Below, in pieces: positions 57,559 to 64,000 of a stretch of DNA of 64,000 nucleotides (position 1 is its first letter; each line of letters opens with the position of its first letter). Under the pieces are notes generated by a model that was not told the DNA's origin, did not search any database, and saw nothing but the letters and a program-made list of their open reading frames with translations. Made by a program: the position numbers and the translations under genes. The stretch comes from Patulibacter minatonensis DSM 18081 (lineage in GTDB: Bacteria > Actinomycetota > Thermoleophilia > Solirubrobacterales > Solirubrobacteraceae). The stretch is from contig NZ_KI912613.1 in the NCBI RefSeq assembly GCF_000519325.1, positions 4,049,859 through 4,113,858 of the forward strand, in the 5' to 3' direction.

Positions 57559-57587
57559 CGTACCATTTTTCTGCACCGTGCGGTACG
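57559..57587. promoter_or_regulatory. TetR-type operator candidates
   Basis: CGTACC (57559) and GGTACG (57582) are inverted with a 17-bp gap, and ACCG-TG-CGGT (57575-57584) is a smaller palindrome overlapping the right arm. The site sits between the divergent ferredoxin and TetR genes, 30 bp before the TetR start. Confidence 0.5.
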
Positions 57588-57615
57588 TTCTGGGAGTGGA
57601 TGCAGAATACGACCG

Positions 57616-58242
57616 ATGAGCACCCCGACGCATCTGACTCGCAAGGGCGCCCGGCGTGCCGAGGAGATCCTCGAGGCCACCGTGCGCTGCCTCGCCCGCG
57701 ACGGGTACGCCGCCACCTCGCTGCAGCGCGTCGCCGAGGAGGCCGGGGTTCCCAAGCGCGCGATCCCGTACTACTTCGCCTCGCGCGAGGGCCTGTTGAC
57801 GAACGCGGCCGAGCACCTCATCGCCCGCCTCGTCGACCAGATCCTGCAGGCCGTCGCCGCGCTGAAGGACGCCGACAGCATCATCGACGTCGGCTTCGAA
57901 GCGTTCTGGGCCGGCCTGACCCGCGACCGGGCGTTCCTGGTCGCATGGCTGGGGCTGCAGACCGAAGCGATCACCAACCCGTCCCTCGCACCAGCAGCCG
58001 CAACGGCGACCGACCAGCTGCGCCGGATGATCGACGGCCTGATCGCCGGGCACCGCGCCCGCGGCGGCCATCTCGCGTACCCGGCGCAGACGATCCAGAT
58101 CACCATCCTCGCATGGGTGCAGGGCCTCGCCCTGGATTGGGCCATCAACGGCAGCACGCCCGCCCTTGAGGACTCCATCGCCGTCTTTCGGACCTGGCTG
58201 AAGACCGCAGCACACCCAGACATGGTGCGGTCCGACACCTGA
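57616..58242 (+). CDS. TetR-family regulator of the CYP153 operon
   Basis: A 208-residue TetR/AcrR regulator. The DNA-binding domain is GARRAEEILEATVRCLARDGYAATSLQRVAEEAGVPKRAIPYYFASREGLLTNAAEHLI. The effector half is hydrophobic and helical (DAVGFEAFWAGLTRDRAFLVAWLGLQTEAITNPSLA). Divergent placement beside the ferredoxin-P450-reductase operon and the palindromes between them make it the probable repressor, induced by a hydrophobic compound such as an alkane. Start ATG 57616. Confidence 0.88.
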   Translation: MSTPTHLTRKGARRAEEILEATVRCLARDGYAATSLQRVAEEAGVPKRAIPYYFASREGLLTNAAEHLIARLVDQILQAVAALKDADSIIDVGFEAFWAGLTRDRAFLVAWLGLQTEAITNPSLAPAAATATDQLRRMIDGLIAGHRARGGHLAYPAQTIQITILAWVQGLALDWAINGSTPALEDSIAVFRTWLKTAAHPDMVRSDT

Positions 58243-58527
58243 GGCACCGCCGCGCACCAAACCGAAGAGCACCCCGGCGGAGACCCTTCGATCGTGCTCC
58301 TCATGGCCGGCGCCGGCCTGTGCCGCGGAGAGGTCGCAGACCTCCACCACGGCCAGTTCGAATACCGACGCCGCTCCAGTTCCCCCGCTCTAGGCGGGCC
58401 GTCCGCGGTTCCACCACGATGGCACTCCCGATCCGCGACAGGGCGGAGTCGAGCGGACCGGACCGCCCACCGCCGCCACCGTCGACGCGATCGCCGCTCG
58501 AACAATGAGCCGGTTTGATTCCCGGGC
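58243..58527. other. Intergenic stretch without recognisable gene
   Basis: Between the TetR gene and the repeat at 58528 there are about 285 bases with only short open frames of Arg/Pro-rich composition on either strand. Together with the repeat copy B this makes a gene-free interval of 467 bases before the esterase gene. I see no RNA gene, promoter or terminator here that I would support. Confidence 0.4.
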
Positions 58528-58701
58528 AAGGGGCGTTATACGAGGCGCTGAGAGTGCGTTCTGGACGCCGACCGCCAGCGGTGGGTTCGCCGCGGCCGTT
58601 CCGAGGCCTGCGGGGTTGACGTTTCGAGTCTTATCGAACGTTCGCCCGCGCTGGTCTCATTTCGGCGCCACCGCCGCTCTCGATCTGGTGACGTTCGACA
58701 C
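58528..58701. repeat. Diverged 174-nt repeat, copy B
   Basis: Second copy of the segment at 37407-37580, of equal length, with small balanced insertions. It shares AAGGGGCGT at one end and the 20-mer CGATCTGGTGACGTTCGACA at the other. It ends 8 bp before the stop of the esterase gene, which is on the minus strand. The two copies lie in intergenic regions 21 kb apart. Confidence 0.55.
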
Positions 58702-58709
58702 CGATCTGC

Positions 58710-59657
58710 TCAAACGCCTTGCAGTACTCGGATCTCATCGGCATATGCGCGCCCTCCGAGCGCGGTGGTCGGCGCGAACAGCTCAAACGCATGCGGACCG
58801 CCTGGGTGGAGGTGCAGCTCGACCTCGACGCCGGCCTGCGCCAGCCTGGCCGCGTACGCGACGTCCTCGTCGCGGAAGATGTCCAGATCGCCGACCATCA
58901 CGTACGTGGCGGGCAGTCCGGAGAGGTCGGTGGCGCGGGCCGGCGCGGCGTAGGCAGACACGTCCGGCCCGCCTGCTGCGTCCCCGAGCAGCGCACCCCA
59001 TCCGGTGACGTTGTCGTCGTAGCTCCACGTCTGGACCGGCGACGCGTCCGCGGGTGCCTCGACGTTGCGGTCGTCGAGCATCGGGTAGATCAGCACCTGC
59101 CGCGTCAGGGCGGGCCCCCCGCGATCACGGGCCAGGAGCGCGACACCGGCGGCGATTCCTCCCCCGGCGCTGTCGCCGGCAACGCCCAGCCGGCCAGGCT
59201 CGCACCCGATCGATGTGGCGTTCTCGGCCGCCCACACGAGGGCGGCGTAGGCGTCTTCGACCGGTGTCGGGTGCGGGTGCTCCGGTGCGAGCCGGTAGTC
59301 GACGGCAACGAGCGTCGATCCGGACGAGCCTGCGAGGAACCGCAGCAGCGGGTCGTACAGCTCGACGCTGCCGAGGATCATCCCGCCGCCGTGGACGTAG
59401 AGCACCAGCCCGCCGGTCGCCGACGTGGGCCGGTAGACGCGAAGCGGGACGGTCGCACCTCCGTGGCCGACGCACGTATCGTCCTGAACGTCCACCGGTG
59501 GTGCGTCGGGAAGGGTTGCCATGAACGTCGCCATCAAGCCACCGACGAGCTCGCGCCGCGCGGCGACATCGCCGGGCGGCGGCGGCTCCATCGTCGCCAG
59601 TTGGCCGAGCACCGGTGCGAGCACCTCGGCGATTTCGGGGTCGAGCGCTCTTGTCAT
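58710..59657 (-). CDS. Alpha/beta hydrolase (HSL-type esterase)
   Basis: A 315-residue carboxylesterase of the hormone-sensitive lipase family IV. The oxyanion motif is LYVHGGGMILGSVE, the nucleophile Ser is in GVAGDSAGGGIAAGVALLA, the acid in VGDLDIFRDEDVAYA and His in HPGGPHAFELF. VDYRLAPEHPHPTPVEDAYAALVW is the typical RLAPE element. It is a cytosolic esterase for short acyl esters. It stands alone, with the repeat on its 3' side. Confidence 0.9.
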   Translation of the reverse strand: MTRALDPEIAEVLAPVLGQLATMEPPPPGDVAARRELVGGLMATFMATLPDAPPVDVQDDTCVGHGGATVPLRVYRPTSATGGLVLYVHGGGMILGSVELYDPLLRFLAGSSGSTLVAVDYRLAPEHPHPTPVEDAYAALVWAAENATSIGCEPGRLGVAGDSAGGGIAAGVALLARDRGGPALTRQVLIYPMLDDRNVEAPADASPVQTWSYDDNVTGWGALLGDAAGGPDVSAYAAPARATDLSGLPATYVMVGDLDIFRDEDVAYAARLAQAGVEVELHLHPGGPHAFELFAPTTALGGRAYADEIRVLQGV

Positions 59658-59775
59658 CGTCCAGGCTCCTTCGGGTTTTGTCGCTGACCAGTGGTGCGCC
59701 CAACAGGCGGGTGCGGCATCGGACCGGGGCCGTGCGCAGCCCGCCGTCTGGCCGACCTATTCACTCTGCCCAGGG

Positions 59776-60612
59776 TCACGGCGACGCCAGTGGCTGGGCC
59801 TTGAGGCCCTTGAGCATTACGAGCATCAGACCAGACTCCTCGACCTGGTCGCGTGCTTCGTTCGCCGCCGCAAGGCGGACGCCGCGAAGCCGGGCGGTGC
59901 GCGAGGCCTCGCCGGCCATCTGGATTCCGCCCTGGTGGTGGCGGAGCATCAGCTGCAGGAACAGCCGATCGAATGCCCTCCCGCGGAGGCCACTGAGCCG
60001 GTTCATTTCGGTCTGGGACGCCATTCCGGGCATCGCGGCAGCTGGTCCACCTGTGGTTGGCATGGCGTGCCCGCCAGAGGTCATTGAGTGGTTCGTGGTC
60101 GCCATGTGATGATCCGCCGAGGCCTCGGGGCACGTCCCGGCCGAGCCTCCGGAGTGGGTGCTGTGGCCCGCACACGAGTCATCGTCGGCTGCTTGCGCGT
60201 GTCCCATCCAGGTCATCGGCGGCCCGGCGGCGACGATCGGCTTCTCCCAGAGGCCGAGCCAGCCCTGCATCGTTCCGATCTCGACGAGCTGCGTCGTGGC
60301 GATGCCGTTGGCAATGGCCCGCACTCCCGGCGTGGCCCGGGTCGGCGCGAGCTGCGCCATCGTCACCGCCTGTTGGTGGTGGACGATCATGTCCTGGCTG
60401 AACCCGATGTCGACCGGGCCGGGAGCGGACGCTGCGGCGGGCGCGTGCTCGTGGGCATCGCCGCCACTTGCCACCAACGCCACGCCGATGGCGATCAGGG
60501 CGGCAACGACGACCGCGGCGAACGCCACGCGACCACGCCGGCCTGTCGGCCGGATCGTGCCCGCGGCCGCGCCGACCGCGGGCACGACGGATTCAGCTCG
60601 TGCGGCCGACAC
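59776..60612 (-). CDS. DUF305 membrane-anchored protein
   Basis: A 278-residue protein with one N-terminal membrane anchor (GRVAFAAVVVAALIAIGVALVASGGD). Two DUF305 signatures follow: MIVHHQQAVTMAQLAP and MLRHHQGGIQMAGEAS. Between them is a His/Met/Cys-rich segment (DSCAGHSTHSGGSAG, ADHHMATTNHSMTSGGHAMP) that should bind copper or another metal. It overlaps the 3' end of the LVIVD gene by 20 bp, so its translation is coupled. It is a paralogue of the 29769 protein. Confidence 0.87.
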   Translation of the reverse strand: MSAARAESVVPAVGAAAGTIRPTGRRGRVAFAAVVVAALIAIGVALVASGGDAHEHAPAAASAPGPVDIGFSQDMIVHHQQAVTMAQLAPTRATPGVRAIANGIATTQLVEIGTMQGWLGLWEKPIVAAGPPMTWMGHAQAADDDSCAGHSTHSGGSAGTCPEASADHHMATTNHSMTSGGHAMPTTGGPAAAMPGMASQTEMNRLSGLRGRAFDRLFLQLMLRHHQGGIQMAGEASRTARLRGVRLAAANEARDQVEESGLMLVMLKGLKAQPLASP

Positions 60613-62458
60613 CGCAGGTCCTCAGGGTGCTCGTAGTGGTGACGGTGCGGCGCGTCGTCGACAGCCGTCCGGTGACCCGGACCTTGTACTTCCCGCGGGC
60701 CAGCCCGACGAGCGTGACGCGGACGGTCCGACGTCCGACCTTCCTGACGGTGATGCGGCGACCGTTCGCCGTCGCACGTAGCCGCGTGATTCGAGCACCG
60801 GTCGGAACCTTCCGGAATCGACGGAGGATCTTCCGGCGGCTGGTGCACGCTGCGGGCGCTGCGGTCGGGTTCAAGGGGTAGGCACCGTTCTTGAACTTGA
60901 GCGCCAAGAACCCGTTGTCCTGGCAGGTCGCCCATAGCTCGTCGGAGCCGTGGAACACCGGCGGTGAGGAACACCAGTCCGCGGTCAGGGTGCTGACCGG
61001 CCGACCGGACGCGATCGAGCCAGCACGTCCGGCGATGCCGTCGACGAGGCCGTTGAGCGAGCCGGAGATCGCCTGGTCGAGCGTCGGCAGAAGCCCGGCG
61101 AGCCCGGCGGCGTGCTCGGAGTCGGGAAGGTCGCCGTTCTTCCCGGTCTGGGCGCCGGGGTTGTAGTAGGCGATTTCCTTCGGGTTCGCGATGTCGCGGA
61201 TGTCGAACACGCGGATCCCGGAGTTGAAGTAGCCGCACGCCAGGGCGGTTGGGTCCTTCGGCCGATCGACGGTGCAGTAGTGCGCGTCGTAGTGAAAGAG
61301 ACCGTTTCCGTCGAGGTCCGCGGTGCTGGCGGCGACGTTCTTGGGCAGCTGGATGGCAAGCCGGAGCGTCGAGACCACCTTGGGATCACGCTCGTTGCTG
61401 ATGTCGACGAAGCGGACGGCACCGCCGCTTCGCGCAACGTTGCCGATCTCGTCGATCGAGATCAACAGCGGCTTCCCGGCTTTCGTGATCGGGACGGTGA
61501 CCTGCGAGATCAAGCCGTCGTCCCACTGCGCGCCCGAGATCTGGCGGACCGTCGCCCCAGCCTTGCGGGTCTGGATGTCGCTGACGTCGTAGATGTTCAC
61601 GCCGCCGGGGATCGTCGAGAGGTACATGCGGCTGCCGTCATCGCTGAACGAGAAGCCGTGGTCGCCGACGGCAGTCACGATGCCGGTCCAGAAGATGCGC
61701 GGTGCTTTCGGATTGTCGACGTCGATCGCGGTCAGCGAGCCGGGGACCAGGCCGGTTGACCAGTAGGTGCGGCCGTCCGGAGACCAGCCGCCCTCGTGGG
61801 CCAGGGCGTTGGCCGGCAGGGTGAGGTCGGAGTCGCCGACGCCGTTGAGGAGCTTGGGGTGGGCGCAGTCGTCTTTGATGTCGTAGACGGAGAACAGGCC
61901 ACCGGCGACGACCGGTCCGACCGCGACGCCGCCGAGCAGGCCGCGCTTTTCGTTGACCTTCAGCGACTCCCAAGGACCGAACATCATCGCCGGGCTCTTC
62001 AGCGTCGCGCTGCGAAACGGTCGTCGCGGGTCGGAGGCATCGATGACGTGCACGCCTGGATCGCCGTCGGTGAAGCTCGCCGGGAACGAGCTCGGGGTGT
62101 ACGTGCAGTGCTTGTAGGTGGGGCTGACCCACGATGCACCCTTGCCCTGATGCTGGCCGACGAGCTCGAGGTTGCACGACGTCCCCGTCTTGCTCGCCCC
62201 CCTCCTGCGTTGGTCGATGCTGACCCGGCCCTGCAACCCGGTCTCGGGCCTCGAGCCCGGGCCACACGTGGCGGGAGCCGCCTGACCTGGGGCAACCCCG
62301 GGCGTCGCGGCAGTCGCAGCACCTGGATACACGGCGAGGAGACCAAGGAGCACCGCGACCGGCCCGAGCAACCGGCGGGTGGCAGGGACAGAACGCCGAA
62401 CGTTGACCCTGACGGACGACGATGAGGCCGGCGGCCCGGAATGTGATGACGAGGACAT
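60593..62458 (-). CDS. LVIVD-repeat secreted protein
   Basis: A 621-residue exported protein with a long signal region (ATRRLLGPVAVLLGLLAVYPGAATAATP). Beta-propeller-like LVIVD repeats are seen as SFTDGDPGVHVIDASDPRRPF, GVNIYDVSDIQTRKAG, GAVRFVDISNERDPKVVSTL and SGIRVFDIRDIANPKEIAYYNPG. The last 90 residues are basic strands (ARITRLRATANGRRITVRKVGRRTVRVTLVGLARGKYKVRVTGRL), a tail shared by many actinobacterial envelope proteins. LVIVD proteins are surface proteins of unknown role, often near copper or DUF305 genes. It is coupled to the DUF305 gene by a 20-bp overlap. Confidence 0.85.
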   Translation of the reverse strand: MSSSSHSGPPASSSSVRVNVRRSVPATRRLLGPVAVLLGLLAVYPGAATAATPGVAPGQAAPATCGPGSRPETGLQGRVSIDQRRRGASKTGTSCNLELVGQHQGKGASWVSPTYKHCTYTPSSFPASFTDGDPGVHVIDASDPRRPFRSATLKSPAMMFGPWESLKVNEKRGLLGGVAVGPVVAGGLFSVYDIKDDCAHPKLLNGVGDSDLTLPANALAHEGGWSPDGRTYWSTGLVPGSLTAIDVDNPKAPRIFWTGIVTAVGDHGFSFSDDGSRMYLSTIPGGVNIYDVSDIQTRKAGATVRQISGAQWDDGLISQVTVPITKAGKPLLISIDEIGNVARSGGAVRFVDISNERDPKVVSTLRLAIQLPKNVAASTADLDGNGLFHYDAHYCTVDRPKDPTALACGYFNSGIRVFDIRDIANPKEIAYYNPGAQTGKNGDLPDSEHAAGLAGLLPTLDQAISGSLNGLVDGIAGRAGSIASGRPVSTLTADWCSSPPVFHGSDELWATCQDNGFLALKFKNGAYPLNPTAAPAACTSRRKILRRFRKVPTGARITRLRATANGRRITVRKVGRRTVRVTLVGLARGKYKVRVTGRLSTTRRTVTTTSTLRTCGVGRTS

Positions 62459-62615
62459 GCGAGCTCCTTCGGGGGCGGTCTGGCTGACACGCCGCGCGGC
62501 GGCGAGGCGGCCACGGTGCGCATCTCGAACCTCTCACCCTCTGTGAGCCCTGTCACCATCCTCGCGCGCCAAACGATGTTCCGCCGAGGAGTACGCAGCA
62601 TCCGTGGGCCTGGCG

Positions 62616-63647
62616 TCAGCGCCCGTATCGGTGGTCTGCGGTTGCGTGACCTGCGGCCACGAAGTCGCTGACCATCGTCGGGTCCGCGTAGTACGGGTCG
62701 CCGTCGCCCGATTCGTGGCGTCGGCGTCCGTACTCGAAGAGCACGGCCAGACGCCAGAGCGCGAACGCTCCGTACCACGACAGCTCCGAGATGTCGCGGC
62801 CTGTCTTCTCGGCGTACCGTGCCGCCAGCTCGCCCGGTGACGGGTAGCCGTCCTCGGTCGTGACCATGCAGAGCCGGGTCAGCGGATGTTCGGGTGCGCC
62901 GGGGTACGCCCAGGTCGCGACCAGGTAGCCGAGGTCGGCGAGCGGATCACCGATCGTGCCGAGCTCCCAGTCGAGGACTGCGACGACGGGCTGCTCCTCG
63001 TCGGGCCGGAGCATGAGGTTGCCGATCCGGTAATCGCCGTGCACGATCGTGGACGGGCCGCTCTCCGGAATGGTGGCGCGCAGCCGGCCGCCGAGCTCGT
63101 CGAGCCCCTCGGGCTGCACTCCGCCGTCGATGAGCTTCCCGAGGCGGCGGAGCTGCCGCTCGAGGTAGCCGTCGGCTTTGCCATAGCCCTCCAGTCCCTG
63201 AGCGCGCCAATCAACGGCGTGCAGCGCGGCCAACGCATCGACGAGGCGCTCACCGACGTGACGGCGCGTCGCAGGGTCGGCGTACGGCTCCGGGGTGTCG
63301 TCGGTTAGGACCACGCCGGCGACGTGTTCCATCACGTACATCGGGACGTCCGCGACCACGGGGACGTCGTCGACGCCGAGGACCTTCGCAACCGGCACGC
63401 CGGTCCCGTCAAGCGCCTGCAGGACCCGGGCCTCGCGGAGCACGTCGTGCGCACCGGGCGGCAGTGGCGGCGGCGGCGGACGGCGCACGACGACCCGCCG
63501 GGCCCCGTCGCCGACCAACAGCGTGATGTTCGAGTGGCCGTCGCCGATCGGCCGCATCTCCTCGATGCGCTTCAGCACGCCGCGGTCCACGAGCCACCGC
63601 TCCAGCGCGTCGCGATCGACGGCCGCCGGCACCTCGGTGGCGGTCAT
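62616..63647 (-). CDS. APH-family kinase (ACAD11-like)
   Basis: A 343-residue phosphotransferase. The start RIEEMRPIGDGHSNITLLVGDGARRVVVRRPP, catalytic loop IVHGDYRIGNLML and metal motif AVLDWELGTIGDPLADLGYLVATW match the kinase domain of ACAD11, which phosphorylates 4-hydroxyacyl-CoA so that it can be dehydrated. Overlap with the acyl-CoA ligase gene by 4 bp (ATGA) supports a role in hydroxy-fatty-acid breakdown. A more distant relative of the 15808 kinase. Confidence 0.9.
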   Translation of the reverse strand: MTATEVPAAVDRDALERWLVDRGVLKRIEEMRPIGDGHSNITLLVGDGARRVVVRRPPPPPLPPGAHDVLREARVLQALDGTGVPVAKVLGVDDVPVVADVPMYVMEHVAGVVLTDDTPEPYADPATRRHVGERLVDALAALHAVDWRAQGLEGYGKADGYLERQLRRLGKLIDGGVQPEGLDELGGRLRATIPESGPSTIVHGDYRIGNLMLRPDEEQPVVAVLDWELGTIGDPLADLGYLVATWAYPGAPEHPLTRLCMVTTEDGYPSPGELAARYAEKTGRDISELSWYGAFALWRLAVLFEYGRRRHESGDGDPYYADPTMVSDFVAAGHATADHRYGR

Positions 63648-64000
63648 CGGGCACCGCCCGTCGGGGTATGCGCCGGCGCGTAGAGCGCGTCGATGTCGTC
63701 GGCGTAGAGCGCCACCACGCTGCGGCGTTTGAGCTTGCCCGTCGCGGTCAGCTCCTCACCCCCCGGCGTCCACTCGGCGGGGACCACCCCGAAGCGCTTG
63801 ATCTGCTCGACCCGCGAGAGCCGGCCGTTGCCCGCGGCGACGATGCGCTCGAGCTCCGCCCGCACGACCGGGTCGTCGGCCAGCTCGGCGGGCGTCGCGC
63901 CCGCCAAGCCGTGGCGGTCCGCGAAAGACCGCAGGACGTCGGCGTCGAGGACGAGCAGCGCGACGTTGTACGGCCGCGCGTCGCCGACGCACACCACCTG
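63644..64000 (-). CDS. Long-chain acyl-CoA ligase, C-terminal part (partial)
   Basis: The last 118 residues of an AMP-forming acyl-CoA synthetase; the rest lies beyond the window edge. VVCVGDARPYNVALLVLDADVLRSFADRHGL, LERIVAAGNGRLSRVEQIKRFGVVPAEWTPGGEELTATGKLKRRSVVALYADDIDALYA is the typical FadD15/long-chain type end, with the catalytic Lys in TATGKLKR. It activates a fatty acid with CoA and should feed the coupled ACAD11-like kinase. The reading frame is open at the window edge. Confidence 0.9.
   Translation of the reverse strand, partial: QVVCVGDARPYNVALLVLDADVLRSFADRHGLAGATPAELADDPVVRAELERIVAAGNGRLSRVEQIKRFGVVPAEWTPGGEELTATGKLKRRSVVALYADDIDALYAPAHTPTGGAR

Noticed and set aside
58505-59008. 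A plus-strand frame crossing the 174-nt repeat and the esterase 3' end
   Set aside because: Its second half is a shadow of the esterase and its first half is not conserved in the other repeat copy.

Overview
The window reads as a very GC-rich actinobacterial chromosome. The gene set (ECF42-type sigma factor, DUF3516 helicase, LAL/BTAD regulator, F420/LLM-type oxidoreductases, an MCE protein, several TetR-controlled P450s, DUF7064/7065 next to an APH-like kinase) fits a soil actinobacterium. By overall impression it is a Thermoleophilia/Solirubrobacterales-type genome, but that placement is inference. No rRNA, tRNA or CRISPR array was seen.

Layout. (1) 1-19.8 kb looks like a chromosomal backbone: a truncated haemoglobin, an arrestin-like Spo0M protein, a DUF3516 helicase, small metabolic enzymes, an ECF42 sigma factor, a transglutaminase, and a 1012-aa LAL/BTAD regulator beside a DUF7064/7065 - APH kinase - unknown triad, then two secreted proteins. 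(2) 19.99-26.35 kb is a Tn7/Tn5053-like transposon. Four translationally coupled minus-strand genes encode a PD-(D/E)XK-like protein, a DDE transposase of the TniA/TnsB type, a TniB/TnsC-type ATPase, and an unrecognised third protein where TniQ would normally be. The left end carries seven motifs phased at 22-23 bp. On the right are a passenger gene and a tyrosine recombinase with its own core-like inverted repeat. (3) 26.35-37.4 kb: the element abuts the first 46 codons of a sulfite-oxidase gene whose intact relative lies at 32.1-33.1 kb. Next come an ECF sigma/anti-sigma pair with a secreted Ca-binding-like protein, internally deleted copies of a persulfide dioxygenase-rhodanese gene and a TauE gene, DUF305/DUF4396 genes around a CsoR/CstR-like operator, a TDT transporter, a frameshifted uracil-DNA glycosylase, and a fluoride riboswitch with a paired crcB operon. 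(4) 37.6-47.1 kb: a catabolic-looking cluster (GMC oxidoreductase, P450, orphan MCE, PaaI thioesterase coupled to a BtrH-like protein, LLM oxidoreductase, two TetR regulators). (5) 47.2-54.3 kb: a TlpA-like thioredoxin/HTH/methyltransferase operon divergent from an ArsR-led sulfide-detoxification operon (ArsR, YgaP-like membrane protein, MMPL, rhodanese, persulfide dioxygenase-rhodanese, TauE). (6) 54.4-58.2 kb: a CYP153-like alkane hydroxylase with its ferredoxin, ferredoxin reductase and TetR regulator. (7) 58.7-64 kb: an esterase, a second DUF305 protein overlapping an LVIVD-repeat protein, and an APH-like kinase coupled to an acyl-CoA ligase cut by the window edge.

Themes. The right half is a sulfur, copper and hydrophobic-carbon gene collection with signs of repeated rearrangement: intact sulfur genes coexist with decayed fragments of the same genes, and a diverged repeat of about 174 nt occurs at 37.4 and 58.5 kb. 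The most likely under-described system is the transposon, because of its non-TniQ third protein, its nuclease-like first gene and its recombinase/core-site module.
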